Shown: positions 15,643 to 24,654 of the stretch, in pieces
Numbering within the stretch: position 1 is the first letter of the stretch
Layout of the letters: each line of letters starts with the position of its first letter
NCBI RefSeq assembly: GCF_002251435.1
Contig: NZ_NPJI01000067.1
Location: 1 to 64,000 of the forward strand
Direction: 5' to 3'
Length of the DNA: 64,000 nucleotides
Source of the DNA: Prevotella sp. P2-180
GTDB lineage: Bacteria > Bacteroidota > Bacteroidia > Bacteroidales > Bacteroidaceae
Notes under the pieces: model-generated
Databases searched by the model: none
Told to the model about the DNA's origin: nothing
Seen by the model: the letters and a program-made list of their open reading frames with translations, nothing else
Made by a program: the position numbers and the translations under genes

Positions 15643-15675
15643 GTTTGCATAATACCTTGTTTTAATGTATCTTTG
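15643..15675 (+). promoter_or_regulatory. Plus-strand promoter reading into the 21-bp array
   Basis: TTTG at 15643-15646 and TATCTTTG at 15668-15675, spacing 21. Transcription would begin just before the palindromic array and meets no intact plus-strand gene before 15900. Confidence 0.6.
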
Positions 15676-15692
15676 CACTGTGTTCGGTTTAT

Positions 15693-15774
15693 GTTCCGCA
15701 CTGCGGAACGTACGTTCGCCACTGCGGAATGTATGTTCACCACTGCGGAACGTAGAAACCGCACTGCGGAACAT
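15693..15774. repeat. Four 21-bp repeats with a CACTGCGGAA core
   Basis: The decamer CACTGCGGAA occurs at 15699, 15720, 15741 and 15762, an exact 21-bp period. Units 1 and 4 are near-palindromes (unit 1 is GTTCCGCACTGCGGAAC, a 7-bp stem with a 3-nt loop); units 2 and 3 are more diverged on the left arm. Twenty-one bp equals two turns of DNA, so protein sites would lie on one face. The same core (TTCCGCAGTGCGG) occurs in the terminator at 53500-53512. The frames through the array are open on both strands only because 21 is a multiple of 3. Confidence 0.85.
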
Positions 15775-15915
15775 AACATGATAGCCTGTCCTGTGGAAAT
15801 GTAAACAGGCAATGCGAAAGAATTACAACAGTATATAATGAGATAATTACAACAGATATATTGTCGTGACTGTCATTGTCCTAATGTCCAGTGATTTAAT
15901 AACCATTTAGTCTCC

Positions 15916-16914
15916 TCACTCCTCTATCCATTGTCTAATAGCGTGGATGAGTGAGTCGTTTTCTTCCTTGCTTTGCGCTGCCACGCGAAAATGGCGGGGA
16001 GTGAGGGTGGGGAAGTTGGAGGCGTCGCGGATGAGGATGTGGTGTTCTCGTGCAAGCCATTGTTTCAGTTGGGCGGCAGTGCCAACAGACAGTTCGCAGA
16101 GCATAAAGTTGGTGTCGGTGGTCATTACTGATATGCCTTCTATCGCGTTGAGGCCGTCGCGCAGTCTACGGGCTTCCGCGAGATAATTGCAGGGGTTTGT
16201 GACTGCCTTGAAACCATTGTCGAGTATAAAATGTCCGGCTGATATTGCGAGGGCGTTCACGCTCCACGGACGTATGCACTTCCTGATGGCATCGGCAAAG
16301 CGGCAGGAGGTGACGATATATCCTAGTCGAAGACCGGGAATGGCGCAGGTCTTTGTCATGGAATGTATCTGTAGGATATTTCCTGCGTCGACGGCTTCCC
16401 GGGCTGTCATCATCTTTATTGAGGTGAAATACTCGTATGACTGGTCGATAATCAGGGCTTGGTATTCCCTTGCCAACAACATCGTTCCGCTTGCATCTAC
16501 CGCCTCGCCAGTGGGATTGTTGGGATTGCATATCCACACGACGTTGGTGACATAGTCTGCTTCATCTTGGACGATAAGTCCTGCATTGCGACAGGCGTCA
16601 GCATATTCCGAAAATGTTGGTTGGATGATGTGATGATGCGACAAGCCGAGGTTGCGGCAAGCCTCGGCAGCGAGATAAATGGCTTCTGTCGCTCCGTTGG
16701 TGACTATGACACATTCGGCGTCGATACCCTCCTCTGCGGCTATCTTTGCCTCGAGTGTCAGTGCCTCAGGTTCTGGGTAATTGCATATCTTCGCCATCTC
16801 ACCTCGTAAGTGTTCCACAAGCGGTGTGATGTCTGCATGGGAATAGATGTTCGAACTGAAGTTTATCCGAATATCATCATAACTGTATATGTCGTCTCCG
16901 TGGCCGGTGATCAT
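15916..16914 (-). CDS. cobD: Threonine-phosphate decarboxylase-like aminotransferase (CobD/CobC type)
   Basis: A 332-residue PLP enzyme of fold type I. It opens with HGDDIYSYDDIRINFSSNIY, the start typical of CobD-like proteins. It holds the ATEAIYLAA and NPNNPTGE cofactor-site motifs, an IDQSYEYF segment with the Asp that contacts the PLP ring, and the lysine in HSMTKTCAIPGLRLGY. CobD makes (R)-1-aminopropan-2-yl phosphate for the cobalamin side chain. The cobQ gene directly upstream supports that role. HisC is a close relative and hisB is in the same run, so an aminotransferase in histidine synthesis remains an alternative; the front of the protein and the cobQ neighbour favour CobD. It is about 30 residues shorter than Salmonella CobD. 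Confidence 0.78.
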   Translation of the reverse strand: MITGHGDDIYSYDDIRINFSSNIYSHADITPLVEHLRGEMAKICNYPEPEALTLEAKIAAEEGIDAECVIVTNGATEAIYLAAEACRNLGLSHHHIIQPTFSEYADACRNAGLIVQDEADYVTNVVWICNPNNPTGEAVDASGTMLLAREYQALIIDQSYEYFTSIKMMTAREAVDAGNILQIHSMTKTCAIPGLRLGYIVTSCRFADAIRKCIRPWSVNALAISAGHFILDNGFKAVTNPCNYLAEARRLRDGLNAIEGISVMTTDTNFMLCELSVGTAAQLKQWLAREHHILIRDASNFPTLTPRHFRVAAQSKEENDSLIHAIRQWIEE

Positions 16915-16923
16915 CTGAGATGA

Positions 16924-16970
16924 AATTAAAAATTAAAGGATTAAAAGATTAAAGGGTTAAAGGGTTAAAG
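16924..16970. repeat. Short tandem ATTAAAGG-type tract
   Basis: About five imperfect copies of an 8-9-base unit (ATTAAAGG, ATTAAAAG, GTTAAAGG) fill the gap between cobQ and cobD and touch the last codons of cobQ. Slippage could change the spacing of the two genes. Confidence 0.6.
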
Positions 16971-18449
16971 ATCATTTGCACTTAGGAATTCATACACTTT
17001 TGCCATGTCAACATGCTTCCTGACATGGTCGGCAAGGCGATCAAAGTGTTGTTCCTTGTAGGCGGCGAAGTCGAATGGGGTTGTGGCGCTTTGGCCGAGC
17101 AGGAAGTCGACCATGGCGGCATTGTCGAGACAACCATGGAGATAGGTGCCCATGCAGTGGCTGTCGGCAATGCAGCCTTCGGGAGTGCCGTCGGCCTTTA
17201 TGGTCAAAGGTTTATATGTTTCTTCGTCGATAGGGGTGGAAATGCCTTGATGGATTTCGTAGCCTCGCATCTTTTCGCTTCCTGAGACGAGTGTGAACTC
17301 TGTCTGGCATGTGATTTTCTTCTCGCCCATGACGGTGCGCATTGGAAGAAGTCCTATACCTTCGATGTGTATGGCGTCGCCCTCCGTGCACCGCGGGTCA
17401 TCGATGCTCATGCCGAGCATCTGATAGCCTCCGCAAATGCCGAAGACGGTTGTGCCTTGTCTGTGAGCTTCTCTAATAGTGTCTGCCACACCCTCTTTTT
17501 TCAAATGACGCAGGTCGTCGATAGTGGCCTTGCAGCCTGGAAGAATGATGATGTCGGCCCTTAGCAACTGCTCTCTTTCTGTGGTGTAATACACATTGAG
17601 GCGATGGTCTTGCTCAATGGCGTTGAAGTCGGTGAAATTGCTCAGATGTCTGAGTTTTACCACGGCAACGTTCACCTTGTTTTCCTTGGCGTGGCGTTGT
17701 TTCTTGTCGAGCACCACGCTGTCTTCGTCATCCACACCGATGTCTTCGAGATATGGCACTACACCAAGTACAGGTACCTCGCATAGCTCCTCAATTATCC
17801 TTCGCCCGTCGTCAAAAAGACGTAGGTCGCCGCGGAACTTGTTGACAATGATTCCCTTAATGCGACGACGGTCGTCAGGAGACTGGAGCATTACGCTGCC
17901 GTAGAGGCTGGCGAACACTCCGCCACGGTCGATGTCGCCCACGAGAATCACGTCGGCATCGGCATGTTGTGCCATAGGCATATTCACGATGTCCCTGTCG
18001 CGAAGGTTCTGTTCAGAGATGCTTCCGGCACCTTCCATGACGATGGGGGAGAAGCGTGAAGCCAGTCGGTCGAAAGCCTCGCATGCCTCGCGCCTGAGCC
18101 AGTCCTTGCCCTCTCCGCGAAAATAACTGTAAGCGTCGCGGTTACCTATCGGCTTACCGTTTAGCACCACTTGTGAAGTGTGGTCTGACTGCGGTTTGAG
18201 CAAGATGGGGTTCATGTCCACATGACACGGTATCATGGCAGCCTCGGCCTGTGCAGCCTGCGCCCTTCCTATTTCCAGTCCTTCGGGCGTGGCATACGAG
18301 TTGAGTGCCATGTTCTGGGCCTTGAACGGAGCCGGGTGGAAGCCGTCTTGTCTGAATATTCGACAAAAGGCGGCAGCGATGACGCTTTTGCCCACATCGC
18401 TGCCCGTTCCAACAAACATTATGTTTCTAAGTCTCTTTACTGTTTTCAT
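16965..18449 (-). CDS. cobQ: Cobyric acid synthase
   Basis: A 494-residue glutamine-dependent amidotransferase that amidates four side chains of adenosylcobyrinic acid diamide. The N-terminal synthetase domain has a P-loop-like GTGSDVGKS near residue 14, then the DMNPILLKPQ and EGAGSISE segments. The C-terminal class I-type glutaminase-like domain has the nucleophile Cys in FGICGGYQMLG (near residue 340) and the His in YLHGCLDN near residue 430. The length is normal for CbiP/CobQ. It follows hisB by 30 bases and precedes the CobD-like gene by 50, in one minus-strand run. No cobalamin riboswitch is visible upstream. Confidence 0.95.
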   Translation of the reverse strand: MKTVKRLRNIMFVGTGSDVGKSVIAAAFCRIFRQDGFHPAPFKAQNMALNSYATPEGLEIGRAQAAQAEAAMIPCHVDMNPILLKPQSDHTSQVVLNGKPIGNRDAYSYFRGEGKDWLRREACEAFDRLASRFSPIVMEGAGSISEQNLRDRDIVNMPMAQHADADVILVGDIDRGGVFASLYGSVMLQSPDDRRRIKGIIVNKFRGDLRLFDDGRRIIEELCEVPVLGVVPYLEDIGVDDEDSVVLDKKQRHAKENKVNVAVVKLRHLSNFTDFNAIEQDHRLNVYYTTEREQLLRADIIILPGCKATIDDLRHLKKEGVADTIREAHRQGTTVFGICGGYQMLGMSIDDPRCTEGDAIHIEGIGLLPMRTVMGEKKITCQTEFTLVSGSEKMRGYEIHQGISTPIDEETYKPLTIKADGTPEGCIADSHCMGTYLHGCLDNAAMVDFLLGQSATTPFDFAAYKEQHFDRLADHVRKHVDMAKVYEFLSANDL

Positions 18450-18479
18450 CGTCTTTGGATCAATGGGTCCCGCTTGGTT

Positions 18480-19550
18480 TTACAAGGCTCCCTTGGTACT
18501 TGGCAGTTCGTAGTGATAAACATCGCGCCTAACAGCCATTTTTATGCTTCTTGCCAAAGCCTTGAATATGCCCTCAATCTTGTGGTGTTCGTTCTGTCCC
18601 TCGGCCTTGATGTTGAGGTTCATCATGGCAGAGTCGCTAAGGCTTTTGAAGAAATGAAGGAACATCTCGGTGGGCATCTCGCCGATTTTCTCACGTTTGA
18701 ACTCTGCGTCCCATACAAGCCAGGGGCGTCCGCCGAAGTCGAGTGCCACACTGCATAGGCAGTCGTCCATGGGCAGTGAGTATCCGTAGCGTTCAATGCC
18801 TCGCTTGTCGCCGAGTGCCTTTTTCAGACATTCGCCTAAGGCGAGTGCCGTATCTTCTATGGTGTGATGCTCGTCAACTTCCAGGTCGCCTTTTGTCTTT
18901 ATGGTGAGGTCGATCATGCCGTGCTTGCCAATCTGTTCGAGCATATGGTCGAAGAATCCCAATCCTGTTGAGATGTCGCACTTGCCGTGTCCGTCAAGGT
19001 TTACGGCCACAAAAATGTCGGTTTCTTTTGTCGTTCGTTTCACCTCTGCCTGTCGCTCGCCGGCAAAAAGCAGTTCGGCAATCTTGTCCCATGTCATGCC
19101 GTCGCGTCCGAGGATGAGCGATTTGCAGCCGATGTTTTCCGCAAACTGTCTATCGGTGTCGCGGTCGCCTATCACGTAGCTTTCGGCAATGTCGTATTCT
19201 GGGTTGTCGATATATTTTCTCACAAGTCCGGTGTTGGGCTTACGTGTGTCGGCGTTGTCTTCGGGGAAGTGTCGGTCGATAAGTATCTCATCGAATGTTA
19301 TGCCTTCACCTTCAAGCGATTGCAGAATGAAGTTATGTACGGGCCAGAATGTGTTCTCGGGGAATGATGATGTGCCGAGTCCATCCTGATTGGAAACCAT
19401 CACAAACTCAAAGTCGAGCTTTGACTTTATGAAAGCAAGGTTTTTGAACATACCTTGTGTAAACTTCAGTTTCTCGAAAGAGTCAATCTGCTCGTCGGCT
19501 GGTTCTTCGATTAGAGTGCCGTCGCGATCAATAAATAGTATTCGTTTCAT
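18480..19550 (-). CDS. hisB: Bifunctional histidinol-phosphatase / imidazoleglycerol-phosphate dehydratase
   Basis: A 356-residue fusion that carries out two steps of histidine synthesis. The front (about 1-165) is a HAD phosphatase with FIDRDGT (DxD at 7 and 9) and the later [10 protein letters not shown] segment. The back (about 170-356) is the dehydratase with the metal-binding [24 protein letters not shown] and [16 protein letters not shown] histidine clusters. This matches the enterobacterial-type HisB that Bacteroidales also carry. It is 20 bases from the upstream membrane protein gene and 30 from cobQ. No other his gene is in the window. Confidence 0.95.
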   Translation of the reverse strand: MKRILFIDRDGTLIEEPADEQIDSFEKLKFTQGMFKNLAFIKSKLDFEFVMVSNQDGLGTSSFPENTFWPVHNFILQSLEGEGITFDEILIDRHFPEDNADTRKPNTGLVRKYIDNPEYDIAESYVIGDRDTDRQFAENIGCKSLILGRDGMTWDKIAELLFAGERQAEVKRTTKETDIFVAVNLDGHGKCDISTGLGFFDHMLEQIGKHGMIDLTIKTKGDLEVDEHHTIEDTALALGECLKKALGDKRGIERYGYSLPMDDCLCSVALDFGGRPWLVWDAEFKREKIGEMPTEMFLHFFKSLSDSAMMNLNIKAEGQNEHHKIEGIFKALARSIKMAVRRDVYHYELPSTKGAL

Positions 19551-19570
19551 TATATAATGTTATTGTAGAT

Positions 19571-20548
19571 TTATAATGTATCTTGTATGTCTTTGTTGAA
19601 TTTTTTCTTCTCTTCTTCCTGTACTTCTATTGAACCATAGGCATAGTAGCCCGTATAGAAGACCACAAGGCGTGTCATAACCTCCACGAAACCGGCAAAG
19701 GCCATGACGACTGCTGTGAGCGGAATGATGTATGAAGGCATGCCGAGAGGGTCGCCGTATAATAATCCGATGTTGGCCTGGAAGTTTGCCGTTGCAACGA
19801 CAATGGCCGGGAATGATAGTATCGACGACACGATAATGACTATGACAAATGCCATAAGCAGCACGACTATCAGTTGTCCGCAGTGGCGCAGTCCAACCAT
19901 GTAGCTTGACACTGCTGAAGACCAGAATTTCACGTTTGTGTCAAGAATATATTTCGTGTTCATGTAAAGAAGTGGCGGAAGCAGACCAAAGAGTGTGAGC
20001 AGTGTGGGAATCCAAGTCAAGGAAAGAGGGATCAGATCCTTTCCACCCACCTTGTTAATGAAGGTCAGGAGCGCGTAATAGAATAAAGCTACAATGGCCG
20101 TGATAACCACTGCCGTCAGAGCCGTAGAGAGGAATCCCTTCAGTGAGCGCCATGCCCATTGCCGTGAGAAAGAGAAAAACGATGTAGGCTGGGGGATAGT
20201 GGATGTCTCGCGGTGACGGTCGAGCAGTCTGAACGAGCAGGAATAAGTAGCCACTTCCATAAGTCCGCCAATGAGAAATGCTAGGGCAGAAATGGTAAAT
20301 ACCGCCAAATAGTCATCAAATAATGCAGGCATTTGTTGAGGATGCACGAAAGCATTAAGGTTGAGACGCGGATATTGTATGACTGCAATGGTGCCGACGA
20401 CGCTATTGCAAACGGCGAAAAGCAATGCCGGAATCCATGATGACTTTAGGATTCTCCGAAAGTTAGATAAGTACAATCTGCAGCCCATTCTTACGCAAGA
20501 ACGTGAGCTACGACCCCTAAAAAGGGCTTCTTCGTTGTTATTTTCCAT
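19571..20548 (-). CDS. Multi-pass membrane protein of unknown function
   Basis: A 325-residue protein with about six hydrophobic segments (near residues 40, 90, 155, 185, 225 and 270) and soluble ends. The front reads LFRGRSSRSCVRMGCRLY and the tail is lysine-rich. It is the first gene of the minus-strand run leading to hisB, cobQ and cobD, driven from the divergent promoter at 20580. I recognise no named family. A role linked to hisB or cobalamin cannot be inferred from its sequence. Confidence 0.8.
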   Translation of the reverse strand: MENNNEEALFRGRSSRSCVRMGCRLYLSNFRRILKSSWIPALLFAVCNSVVGTIAVIQYPRLNLNAFVHPQQMPALFDDYLAVFTISALAFLIGGLMEVATYSCSFRLLDRHRETSTIPQPTSFFSFSRQWAWRSLKGFLSTALTAVVITAIVALFYYALLTFINKVGGKDLIPLSLTWIPTLLTLFGLLPPLLYMNTKYILDTNVKFWSSAVSSYMVGLRHCGQLIVVLLMAFVIVIIVSSILSFPAIVVATANFQANIGLLYGDPLGMPSYIIPLTAVVMAFAGFVEVMTRLVVFYTGYYAYGSIEVQEEEKKKFNKDIQDTL

Positions 20549-20575
20549 TTTTTTATGTTTTTATTTTCTTTTAGA

Positions 20576-20612
20576 GTTGCAAAGATAGTGATTTTTTGTT
20601 ATCTTTGCCAAC
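20576..20612. promoter_or_regulatory. Interlocked divergent promoters
   Basis: The plus promoter is TTGC at 20577-20580 and TATCTTTG at 20600-20607. The minus promoter is TTGG at 20609-20612 (complement) and TATCTTTG at 20580-20587 (complement). The region is nearly palindromic, so both polymerases would occupy the same 36 bases and exclude each other. It serves the membrane protein run (minus) and the Gfo/Idh/MocA run (plus). Confidence 0.75.
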
Positions 20613-20628
20613 ATTATTAATACTTATT

Positions 20629-21612
20629 ATGAAAATATTGAAGTGGGGCTTCATCGGATGCGGTGAAGTGACAGAGAAAAAAAGCGGTCCGGCGTTCAGT
20701 GAAGTGCCTGGATCTACTGTTGAGGCGGTGATGAGCCGAAGCGAGAAAAATGCCCGACGTTATGCTGAGAAACACGGCATCAACAAGTGGTATACCGATG
20801 CTCAGGAACTTATCGACGACCCCGACGTAAATGCCATATATATAGCGACTCCACCGTCGAGTCACGCCACCTTCGCCATAATGGCCATGAAGGCGGGCAA
20901 GCCTGTATATGTAGAAAAACCGCTGGCTTCCACCTATGAAGACTGTGCCCGCATCAATCGTGTGAGCGAGGAGACCCATGTTCCATGCTTCGTGGCTTAT
21001 TATCGTCGCTACCTGCCATATTTCCAAAAGGTGAAGGACATAGTTTGCAACGGTACCATAGGCAATGTGATGAACGTGCAGGTGAGATTTGCAGTACCAC
21101 CTCGTGACCTTGACTATACTCATTCCGAAAACCTTCCTTGGCGCCTTCAGCCCGACATTGCCGGTGGAGGATATTTCTACGACCTGGCCCCTCACCAGCT
21201 TGACTTGCTACAGGAGATGTTTGGCGTGATTGTGGAGGCCAACGGTATATGTGCCAACCGTGCAAACCTTTATAAAGTGGAGGACTCGGTGAGCGCATGC
21301 TTCCGGTTTGAGAGCGGACTGCCAGGAAGTGGGTCGTGGTGTTTCGTGGCTCATGAGTCGGCAAAGGAAGACAGAATAGAAGTCATCGGCGACAAGGGGC
21401 AGGTGAGCTTCTCGGTGTTCAACTACGACCCCATATATCTGCATACTCTTGATGGAACAGAGGCCATCACGGTGCCTAATCCGCCTTATGTTCAGTATCC
21501 TCTGATAAAGAGTGTGATAGAACATCTGCAGGGAATAGGTGTGTGTACGTGTACAAGTGTGTCGGCCACTCCCGTCAATTGGGTGATGGACAGAATATTA
21601 GGTAAGTTCTGA
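20629..21612 (+). CDS. Gfo/Idh/MocA family oxidoreductase
   Basis: A 327-residue NAD(P)-dependent dehydrogenase. The start is the ATG at 20629; an earlier frame opening at 20596 lies inside the promoter. The Rossmann front has GFIGCGEVTEKKSGPAF, then AIYIATPPSSHATFA, and the lysine-containing EKPLA motif at about 96-100. The C-terminal domain carries the GGGYFYDLAPHQLDLL helix, with the Asp and His of the catalytic set. The substrate, usually a sugar or inositol, cannot be told. First gene of a plus-strand run that continues to 29192. Confidence 0.9.
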   Translation: MKILKWGFIGCGEVTEKKSGPAFSEVPGSTVEAVMSRSEKNARRYAEKHGINKWYTDAQELIDDPDVNAIYIATPPSSHATFAIMAMKAGKPVYVEKPLASTYEDCARINRVSEETHVPCFVAYYRRYLPYFQKVKDIVCNGTIGNVMNVQVRFAVPPRDLDYTHSENLPWRLQPDIAGGGYFYDLAPHQLDLLQEMFGVIVEANGICANRANLYKVEDSVSACFRFESGLPGSGSWCFVAHESAKEDRIEVIGDKGQVSFSVFNYDPIYLHTLDGTEAITVPNPPYVQYPLIKSVIEHLQGIGVCTCTSVSATPVNWVMDRILGKF

Positions 21613-21636
21613 TGTAAAAGAGTGGTGGTTTTGACA

Positions 21637-22755
21637 ATGGTAACGAAAGGTACTTCTACGCTATGGCGCGTGATGATTATGATGTGCTTTTGTATGGTGT
21701 CGGCTATTGCCACGGCAAAGTCTGCCGACACTACAAGGGTAGAGACTTCGTCTACCATAGGTTCAATTCGCAAGACCGTTCGTGGTTTCAGTGCCATCGA
21801 CACTGCCTATATAGAGCCTCAGCATTATAATTATGCTCTTATGGTGCAGACAACCTATAATCTCGACATGTATTGGCTCAGGAGCGGCAACGGACAGGAG
21901 GTGATGCTTTCGCCTGATGTGGTCATGAGGGTTGGACCTTATTTCGGATGGCGATGGCTGTTTCTTGGATATACCTTCGAACTGAAGAACATTGGCGTGA
22001 AGGACAACAAGCTGAAAAAAGAGTTCGCTCTCAGTCTATACAGTTCGCAAATAGGCGTCGACCTGTTCTATAGGCGTACAGGTAATGACTACAAGATAAG
22101 GAAGGCTTGTTTCGACGAAGGAGTGGACGTGTCGAAACTGAAGAATGTGGAATTCGACGGATTGAACGTGGGTATCACAGGATTCAACCTCTACTACATT
22201 TTCAACCACAACCGCTTCTCATATCCGGCGGCGTTCTCACAGAGCACAATACAGAAGGTCAGTTGTGGATCGTGGCTTGCCGGTATAGGATATACAAAGC
22301 AGAGCCTTGACCTTGACCACGATAAGTTGAGTCGTGTGGTGGAAGACAAAGTGGGCATAGATAACGTTAGGATAGACAGTTCGCTGATGTTCAATAGTGT
22401 TAAATATTACGACATTAACATGTCTGCAGGCTATGCCTATAATTGGGTGTTTGCCAAAAACTGGCTGTTCTGTTCCAGCGTGTCGGTTGCACTTGCTTAC
22501 AAGAAGTCGACAGGCAATGTGGGTGAGGACGATGAGTCGGGATTCACGTTCAACAACTTCAATCTCGACGGCATAGGCCGATTTGGTCTCGTGTATAACA
22601 ACATGAGGTGGTATACTGGTGCAAATGTGATACTCCACAGCTACAATTACCACAAGTCTCGATTCTCGGCCAATCATATATTCGGGAGTCTGAATATCTA
22701 TCTCGGAATGAATTTCGGGGTGAAAGACAAGTATCGGAAAAAGAAAACGAAATAA
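21637..22755 (+). CDS. DUF4421 outer-membrane-type protein
   Basis: A 372-residue secreted protein. I place the start at the ATG at 21637 because the GTG at 21622 only adds VVLTM before the signal peptide. After the signal peptide (cleavage near SAIATA) the protein is full of alternating beta strands with aromatic ends (HYNYALMVQTTYNLDMYW, FGWRWLFLGYTF). This fits the DUF4421 family and a small beta barrel. The last strand ends in NIYLGMNFG. No function is known for the family. Five bases before the DUF1460 gene. Confidence 0.75.
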   Translation: MVTKGTSTLWRVMIMMCFCMVSAIATAKSADTTRVETSSTIGSIRKTVRGFSAIDTAYIEPQHYNYALMVQTTYNLDMYWLRSGNGQEVMLSPDVVMRVGPYFGWRWLFLGYTFELKNIGVKDNKLKKEFALSLYSSQIGVDLFYRRTGNDYKIRKACFDEGVDVSKLKNVEFDGLNVGITGFNLYYIFNHNRFSYPAAFSQSTIQKVSCGSWLAGIGYTKQSLDLDHDKLSRVVEDKVGIDNVRIDSSLMFNSVKYYDINMSAGYAYNWVFAKNWLFCSSVSVALAYKKSTGNVGEDDESGFTFNNFNLDGIGRFGLVYNNMRWYTGANVILHSYNYHKSRFSANHIFGSLNIYLGMNFGVKDKYRKKKTK

Positions 22756-22759
22756 TAGG

Positions 22760-23641
22760 ATGCGAAACTATATATATATAATAATGTGTAGTCTTCTGGT
22801 AGTACTATGTAGCCAGAAAGTGTTGTCAGCCGAAAGGAATGCAGTATACGCTCCAGCCGACAGCGTCCTTGTGGAGCGTCTGCTGAGAGAGTCAAAGGCT
22901 CTTAAGGCTAGCGACAATAAGGTGATTTTTTTCGCCCGCAGACTCATAGGTAAACCTTACGTGGCTCACACGCTTGAGGTGGCCGATCCTGAGCGCCTCG
23001 TTGTTAACACGCGCCAGCTTGACTGCACCACACTGGTGGAGAATGTCACTGCCCTGGCTCTTTGTTCAGCCAAAAAGAAATATCGCTTCGGCGACTATCT
23101 CTCGCTGTTGCGTACCATAAGGTATCGAGGAGGTAAGATATCTGGCTATACAAGCCGAATACACTATTTCTCAGAATGGATAATCGACAATACAAGGAAA
23201 GGAATAGTGGAAGAAGTGGAGCATGCCGCCGCCCCATTTATGGCAAGACAGACACTGCGTCTGCGCTTCATGGGCGACAACTCCAGCAAGTACGCCATGC
23301 TGGTGAAACACCCGGAGATGGTGGCCGAAATACGTCGACACGAAAGACTGTTGGACGGTATGGAGGCATACTACATACCAAAGCATCTGGTGAAGGACTC
23401 GCCGGAGACGAGACGGGCAATATCCGACGGCGACATCATTGCCATCACCACATCAAAGCAAGGCCTTGACATAGCACATGTGGGGTTTGCCATTTGGAAG
23501 AAAGACGGGCTACACCTTCTGCATGCTTCCATGACAAAGAAAAAAGTGGTGGAGGACACAGAACCTCTCGGGGCTTATCTTGCAAGGCATAAGACCTTTA
23601 CAGGCATTCGGGTGGTAAGGATTATGAATGTTGAATTATAA
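22760..23641 (+). CDS. DUF1460 (N-acetylmuramoyl-L-alanine amidase-like) secreted protein
   Basis: A 293-residue exported protein. After the signal peptide it shows the DUF1460 pattern: ARRLIGKPYVAHTLE, a VNTRQLDCTTLVENV block with the putative catalytic Cys, then RYRGGKISGYTSRIHYFSEW with the His, and DIAHVGFAIW. The fold is NlpC/P60-like, and a related Bacteroides structure has been described as a muramoyl-alanine amidase-like enzyme. It may trim peptidoglycan fragments in the periplasm. It starts four bases after DUF4421 and may share its mRNA. Confidence 0.85.
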   Translation: MRNYIYIIMCSLLVVLCSQKVLSAERNAVYAPADSVLVERLLRESKALKASDNKVIFFARRLIGKPYVAHTLEVADPERLVVNTRQLDCTTLVENVTALALCSAKKKYRFGDYLSLLRTIRYRGGKISGYTSRIHYFSEWIIDNTRKGIVEEVEHAAAPFMARQTLRLRFMGDNSSKYAMLVKHPEMVAEIRRHERLLDGMEAYYIPKHLVKDSPETRRAISDGDIIAITTSKQGLDIAHVGFAIWKKDGLHLLHASMTKKKVVEDTEPLGAYLARHKTFTGIRVVRIMNVEL

Positions 23642-23654
23642 ATAAAATAAAGTT

Positions 23655-24038
23655 ATGGAATTACCTGATTTTATGAGTTATGCCAATAAGTTCTCGGCAA
23701 GCGATTTCGTTGACAAGATCTCACGAATAGCAAAGAGAGCTGGCGCAAAACTGGTTTATGCGGCGCTGATACTTTACTACACGCTGCAGAGTGATAAAGT
23801 TTCAAAGACGGACAAGGCACTAATCATTGGTGCGTTGGGATATATGATAAGTCCACTGGATGCCATACCCGACGCCATACCAATCGTAGGCCTTACCGAC
23901 GACCTTGGCGTGCTGGTTTATGTGCTGCGCAAGGTTTGGGTGAATGTGGAGCCGGAGATAAAAGACCGTGCCAAGGAAAAACTGCAGAAGTGGTTTGATG
24001 AGGATGAGATAAAGGAAATAGACGATTTGGGTATCTGA
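23655..24038 (+). CDS. DUF1232 (YkvA-like) membrane protein
   Basis: A 127-residue protein with the DUF1232 core [36 protein letters not shown] at residues about 52-88. It packs two short hydrophobic stretches around a DAIPD motif. The C-terminus is charged ([20 protein letters not shown]). The family is widespread and uncharacterised; it is thought to be a small membrane or membrane-associated protein. Two bases separate it from engB, so translation is probably coupled. Confidence 0.88.
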   Translation: MELPDFMSYANKFSASDFVDKISRIAKRAGAKLVYAALILYYTLQSDKVSKTDKALIIGALGYMISPLDAIPDAIPIVGLTDDLGVLVYVLRKVWVNVEPEIKDRAKEKLQKWFDEDEIKEIDDLGI

Positions 24039-24040
24039 TT

Positions 24041-24652
24041 ATGGAAGTAAAGACAGCTGAATTTGTAATCTCTGCCCCTGTCGTAAACATGTGTCCAGCC
24101 GACACAAAACCTGAGTATGCCTTTATCGGACGCTCGAATGTAGGCAAGTCAAGCCTGATCAACATGCTCTGCCGAAATAAAAAACTGGCAAAGACATCAG
24201 CCACGCCAGGAAAGACATTGCTTATCAACCATTTCATTATCAACAAGGAATGGTATCTTGTCGATCTTCCTGGATATGGATATGCCAAGCGCTCAAAAAC
24301 CGAGATTGCAAAGCTCGACAGAATGATAAGGGGATACATACTACAGCGACATCAACTCGTGTCGGTGTTTGTGTTGGTTGACGTGAGATTGGAGCCTCAG
24401 GCCATAGACGTGGAGTTTATCAACTGGCTCGGACAAAGTGGCGTGCCTTTCTGTATCGTGTTTACAAAGGCCGACAAACTTAGTCAGGGAAAGGTGAACA
24501 CTAACGTGGAGGAATACAAGCGAAAACTCCTTGAGACGTGGGAGGAACTGCCACCATACATAGTCACGTCGAGCGAAAACAAACAGGGACGTGACGAACT
24601 GCTCGAATACATAGAGAAAATAAACAAGGAGCTGAAGGAGGGCCAAGACTGA
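24041..24652 (+). CDS. engB: Ribosome biogenesis GTP-binding protein EngB (YihA/YsxC)
   Basis: A 203-residue TrmE-Era-class GTPase needed for assembly of the large ribosomal subunit. G1 is GRSNVGKSS (residues about 30-38), the G2 threonine lies in ATPGKT, G3 is DLPGYG, G4 is TKADK, and SSE near residue 178 is the likely G5. The length is that of the usual protein. It is placed between DUF1232 and the ABC-F gene with only two-base gaps. Confidence 0.95.
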   Translation: MEVKTAEFVISAPVVNMCPADTKPEYAFIGRSNVGKSSLINMLCRNKKLAKTSATPGKTLLINHFIINKEWYLVDLPGYGYAKRSKTEIAKLDRMIRGYILQRHQLVSVFVLVDVRLEPQAIDVEFINWLGQSGVPFCIVFTKADKLSQGKVNTNVEEYKRKLLETWEELPPYIVTSSENKQGRDELLEYIEKINKELKEGQD

Positions 24653-24654
24653 CA

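Noticed and set aside
15693-15774. CRISPR array
   Set aside because: The period is only 21 bp and leaves no spacer of CRISPR size between the decamer cores; no cas gene is nearby.
15484-15812. Heptad-repeat proteins on both strands over the 21-bp array
   Set aside because: The period is a multiple of three, so repeated frames stay open on both strands without coding meaning.
15916-16914. HisC as the identity of the aminotransferase
   Set aside because: The front of the protein (HGDDIYSYD...NFSSNIY) and the adjacent cobQ fit CobD better, though HisC activity cannot be excluded.
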